The notes under the pieces are model-generated. The model worked only from the letters and a program-made list of their open reading frames with translations. It searched no databases and had not been told where the DNA came from. Below are positions 4,688-6,978 of a stretch of 6,978 nt of DNA, piece after piece (the first letter of the stretch is position 1; each line of letters begins with the position of its first letter). The DNA comes from Halobacteriaceae archaeon Tc-Br11_E2g27 (GTDB lineage: Archaea > Halobacteriota > Halobacteria > Halobacteriales > Haloarculaceae). The translations under genes were made by a program, and so were the position numbers. Where the stretch lies: assembly GCA_001564135.1 (NCBI GenBank), contig LKNH01000137.1, positions 1 to 6,978 of the forward strand, written 5' to 3'.

Positions 4688-6745
4688 ATGGCAGGTAACA
4701 GACGAACCAGAGTTATCGTTTTCGCTATCCTCTGTCTCCTCGTCCTTTCGTTAGCTGTGCCAGTCGTCAGCGGGCACGCCTATCTCGAAGAGTCGGACCC
4801 AGGGAACGGCGACCAACTTGAGGAGGCTCCTGACGAGCTAGCGCTCTATTATAGCGGTGATGGCGTCGAAATTGCGGATGTCGACATTATCGGCCCTGAC
4901 GGAACCGACGTAAGCGGGGATGCAACCGTTGACGAGGCAGATTCACAGGTCGTTCGCGTTCCGGTCGCTGGAGCAGACGAGACGGCGGAGGGAATGTATG
5001 TCGTTGAGTGGGAGGTACTCGCCAATGACGGACACACGATATCCGGTTCGTTCTTTTTTACTGTTGGCGATGGTCCGGTCGACCGTGAGGCGGTAATCGA
5101 GGCACACGAGGACGATTCCGACGGAGGGATTGCCTGGATTGAAGCTGGTGGCAAGGCGCTGTTGCTGGTCGGTCTGCTTGGAACGATTGGTATCGGCGTG
5201 GTTGCAACTGCTGTTGTCTATCCGGTGATTGACCGCCACGGACGGACGCGATTGGGTGAGGTAGTTGACCACCAACTCCGACAGGCCGTTGCGACCAGTT
5301 CGGTACTCTTAGTTGCCGGGCTGGCGATATTTGGGGGCGTACGAACTGCCCAGCGAGGCGGCCTAACAGCCGAGACTGCAGTTGATTTCCTCGGTACCTC
5401 CGTGGGAGAAATCTGGCTGGCACAGGTTGTCGTCGCGGCGACCATTGTCGTCGTCTCGCTGCTGGCCCTTCGTGGTCTGGTCAACCAGCTCATCTGGCTG
5501 ACAGCAGCCGTCGGTGGCGGCCCGCTCATCGTGTTCGGCGTTGCTTGGAACAGCCATTCGGCAACGGCGATTGATTTCGTTCAGGGGCTTGTCGTTGATT
5601 TTGTCCACCTGCTCGGCGCAAGCCTCTGGATTGGGGGGCTGGTTGTGCTCTCTCTGTTTACGTCTGCAGTAATCAACAACGTCGAAGAGAGTGACCGGAC
5701 GCCTCTGGTTGCTGGGGCCGTTCGCCGATTCTCGCTCGTTGCAATTGCAGGTGTCACGCTTTCCGTTTCGACTGGTCTGGTGCTCGCTGACTGGCATGTC
5801 GGCTCCGGGACGGGGCTAACTGAAACGCAGTATGGTCTGGTGCTCTCGGTCAAGCTACTCGTCATCGGTATCGCGGTTGCGCTGGGTGGGTACAACCACC
5901 TGTTGTTACGCCGGCGTCTCGACCCTCAGGCAACGGGTCTGCTCGATGTCGTTTTTCGAACGCCGCCAGCTAGAACCGATGGCGGGGAGACTGGAAAAGC
6001 GGAATCGACTGGAAGCACACGCGCTGTAACACTCCTCGAAAAGAGCGTTCGGTTGGAACTGGTCTTGCTCCTTGCCGTGATTTGTCTCTCGGCTTTGCTT
6101 ACATCTGCGGCGACTGCAGCCGTCGTCGTCGACCAGCAGGGCGAAGAAATCGAGGTTCAGACCGTTACCGAGGAGCTTGATGACGGGATAACTGCTGAAC
6201 TGACTGCGTTGCCGGCAGACGACGTGAGCGGCGACCGATTCACGTTCGATGAGACCGATACCATCGTCTTTGAAGCCACCTTTGAACGGGACGGGGAGTT
6301 GCTTTCGTCTGACCGCCCGGTCGAACTACTGGCGACAACCACAGACGGCGAGACACAGTTTACCGTCGAACTGAGCGCGGACAACGGGACCTACAGCACG
6401 ATGCAAGCGTTCCCAACGTACGGTGATTGGGAACTTCGCTTGACCGGCGAGCCGACTGACTCGCTCGAAGCGGTCTGGTTTGAAGCGTATGTGATGCCTG
6501 ATATCGAGGACCGCGTGCTCTCTCATGGCGACCACGCTGACGACGGACATGACCACGACAGTGGGCAGAGCGACCACGACCTCGCTGATGATGACCACTC
6601 ACATGACAGCCATGCTGATGGACACGACCATGACCACGGTTCGCCGCTTGATTCACCGTTGCAACTCGCTGGGTTGCTGGTGGTTCTGTATGGTGGGCTC
6701 TGGGTCGGATACGAGACACACTCTCTACGGCAGTACGAATCTTGA
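4688..6745 (+). CDS. CopC-CopD fusion membrane protein with extracellular domain and His/Asp-rich tail (putative copper handling)
   Basis: This 685-residue membrane protein has a signal peptide at residues 1-29. Cleavage after VSG would leave H30 as the mature N-terminus (HAYLEESDP), as in CopC proteins, where that histidine ligates Cu(II). The CopC domain runs to about residue 130 and also has the D114-G-H116 ligand motif in NDGHTISGSFFF. A CopD domain follows with about eight membrane helices, near 156-180, 201-219, 242-263, 268-287, 303-328, 348-369, 383-405 and 456-481. Conserved-looking residues are H290 (WNSH), H307 and W314 (HLLGASLWIGG), K389 and N403-H404. A beta-rich extracellular domain (about 485-608), YtkA/FixH-like in general look, comes next. 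Residues 613-650 hold 11 His and 14 Asp, then a last helix (657-675) and a short cytoplasmic end. CopC/CopD/YcnJ proteins are linked to copper uptake or delivery; direction of transport is not shown here. Confidence 0.93.
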   Translation: MAGNRRTRVIVFAILCLLVLSLAVPVVSGHAYLEESDPGNGDQLEEAPDELALYYSGDGVEIADVDIIGPDGTDVSGDATVDEADSQVVRVPVAGADETAEGMYVVEWEVLANDGHTISGSFFFTVGDGPVDREAVIEAHEDDSDGGIAWIEAGGKALLLVGLLGTIGIGVVATAVVYPVIDRHGRTRLGEVVDHQLRQAVATSSVLLVAGLAIFGGVRTAQRGGLTAETAVDFLGTSVGEIWLAQVVVAATIVVVSLLALRGLVNQLIWLTAAVGGGPLIVFGVAWNSHSATAIDFVQGLVVDFVHLLGASLWIGGLVVLSLFTSAVINNVEESDRTPLVAGAVRRFSLVAIAGVTLSVSTGLVLADWHVGSGTGLTETQYGLVLSVKLLVIGIAVALGGYNHLLLRRRLDPQATGLLDVVFRTPPARTDGGETGKAESTGSTRAVTLLEKSVRLELVLLLAVICLSALLTSAATAAVVVDQQGEEIEVQTVTEELDDGITAELTALPADDVSGDRFTFDETDTIVFEATFERDGELLSSDRPVELLATTTDGETQFTVELSADNGTYSTMQAFPTYGDWELRLTGEPTDSLEAVWFEAYVMPDIEDRVLSHGDHADDGHDHDSGQSDHDLADDDHSHDSHADGHDHDHGSPLDSPLQLAGLLVVLYGGLWVGYETHSLRQYES

Positions 6746-6787
6746 TTTTGTGTCATAGAAGTCGGCAAACGAACGAGGAACCGGAGC

Positions 6788-6823
6788 ATGAAAAACCTCA
6801 GAGCAATAACTATCCTCCGATGA
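6788..6823 (+). other. Possible 11-codon leader ORF overlapping the next start codon
   Basis: An ATG at 6788 preceded by GAGGA (6775-6779, eight bases away) opens a frame for MKNLRAITILR. Its TGA overlaps the ATG of the following lipoprotein gene as ATGA at 6820-6823. The following gene has no ribosome-binding sequence of its own. This layout would allow translational coupling. It is short enough to be chance. Confidence 0.25.
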
Positions 6824-6978
6824 CACTCCCCTCCATCGACGCACACACCCGGCGAGGATATCTCAAACGGCTCGTTGCCGTCGGTGGGACAGCAGCGCTT
6901 GCGGCTTGTGTCGAGCTTTCACCTGGTGACGAGGCGGTGCCGACCGGCGACCCCACAAACCGTCCAGCCAGTCAACAC
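6820..6978 (+). CDS. N-terminus of a Tat-exported lipoprotein, possibly DyP-peroxidase-like (partial, runs off the right edge)
   Basis: Fifty-three codons are visible. The protein begins with twin arginines R11-R12 (TRRGYLKRL), a hydrophobic stretch VAVGGTAALA and a lipobox L27-A28-A29-C30, so the mature protein should be exported folded by Tat and lipid-anchored at C30. After the cysteine come acidic residues, then VPTGDPTNRPASQH at the window end. From memory, that PxG-D/P-x-x-x-RPxxQH stretch resembles the start of a haloarchaeal family of exported proteins related to DyP-type haem peroxidases (sometimes labelled DUF7405); this is a recollection from a short segment and is uncertain. It lies 74 bases after the CopC-CopD stop on the same strand with no clear terminator or strong promoter between them, so it is probably the third gene of that operon. 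Role in metal or oxidative chemistry at the cell surface is inferred. Confidence 0.72.
   Translation, partial: MTLPSIDAHTRRGYLKRLVAVGGTAALAACVELSPGDEAVPTGDPTNRPASQH

Noticed and set aside
5058..5797. Minus-strand open frames opposite the CopC-CopD membrane region
   Set aside because: They are Arg-, Gln- and Pro-rich, without recognisable domains or start signals, and are antisense to hydrophobic codons of a well-supported gene.

Overview
The window looks like chromosomal DNA from a haloarchaeon (class Halobacteria). The proteins are rich in Asp and Glu. Both window edges carry the twin-arginine plus lipobox signal sequences favoured by this group. Archaeal TATA-type promoters sit about 25-27 bases before several start codons, which implies leaderless or nearly leaderless mRNAs. 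One gene encodes an FtsZ1-type archaeal tubulin homologue. By eye the G+C content is moderate for the class; I did not compute it.

Layout. The left end carries two minus-strand genes: a glutaredoxin-like protein (419 to 150) and, downstream, the first 30 codons of a Tat-exported lipoprotein that runs off the window (91 to 1). A compact divergent promoter region of about 90 bases separates them from a plus-strand S9-family (prolyl oligopeptidase-like) serine peptidase (511-2379). An AT-rich intergenic region (2380-2584) follows. It holds four spaced copies of an imperfect palindrome, CCTTYRTAGG, ending at a likely promoter for a redoxin-fold protein that lacks the normal peroxidatic cysteine (2585-3076). 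An ftsZ gene (3105-4247) starts 28 bases further on, with its promoter overlapping the redoxin stop codon and a T-run terminator after it. A second plus-strand unit begins at 4361. It contains a short protein resembling two beta-propeller blades (4361-4684), a CopC-CopD membrane protein with a His/Asp-rich tail (4688-6745), and the start of a second Tat lipoprotein (from 6820), possibly DyP-peroxidase-like, cut by the window end.

How the genes fit together. The 4361-6978 unit is best read as a cell-surface copper (or copper/haem) handling module: an extracytoplasmic CopC domain, a CopD membrane domain, a metal-binding tail and an exported lipoprotein. The glutaredoxin-like and redoxin-like genes give the region a thiol/redox flavour, but their functional link to FtsZ or the peptidase is not shown by the sequence. 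No CRISPR array, insertion sequence, tRNA or rRNA was seen. The least explained items are the spaced palindromes at 2387-2484, the Cys-less redoxin, the ftsZ gene outside its usual secE-nusG context, and the two-blade propeller fragment fused by spacing to the CopC-CopD gene.
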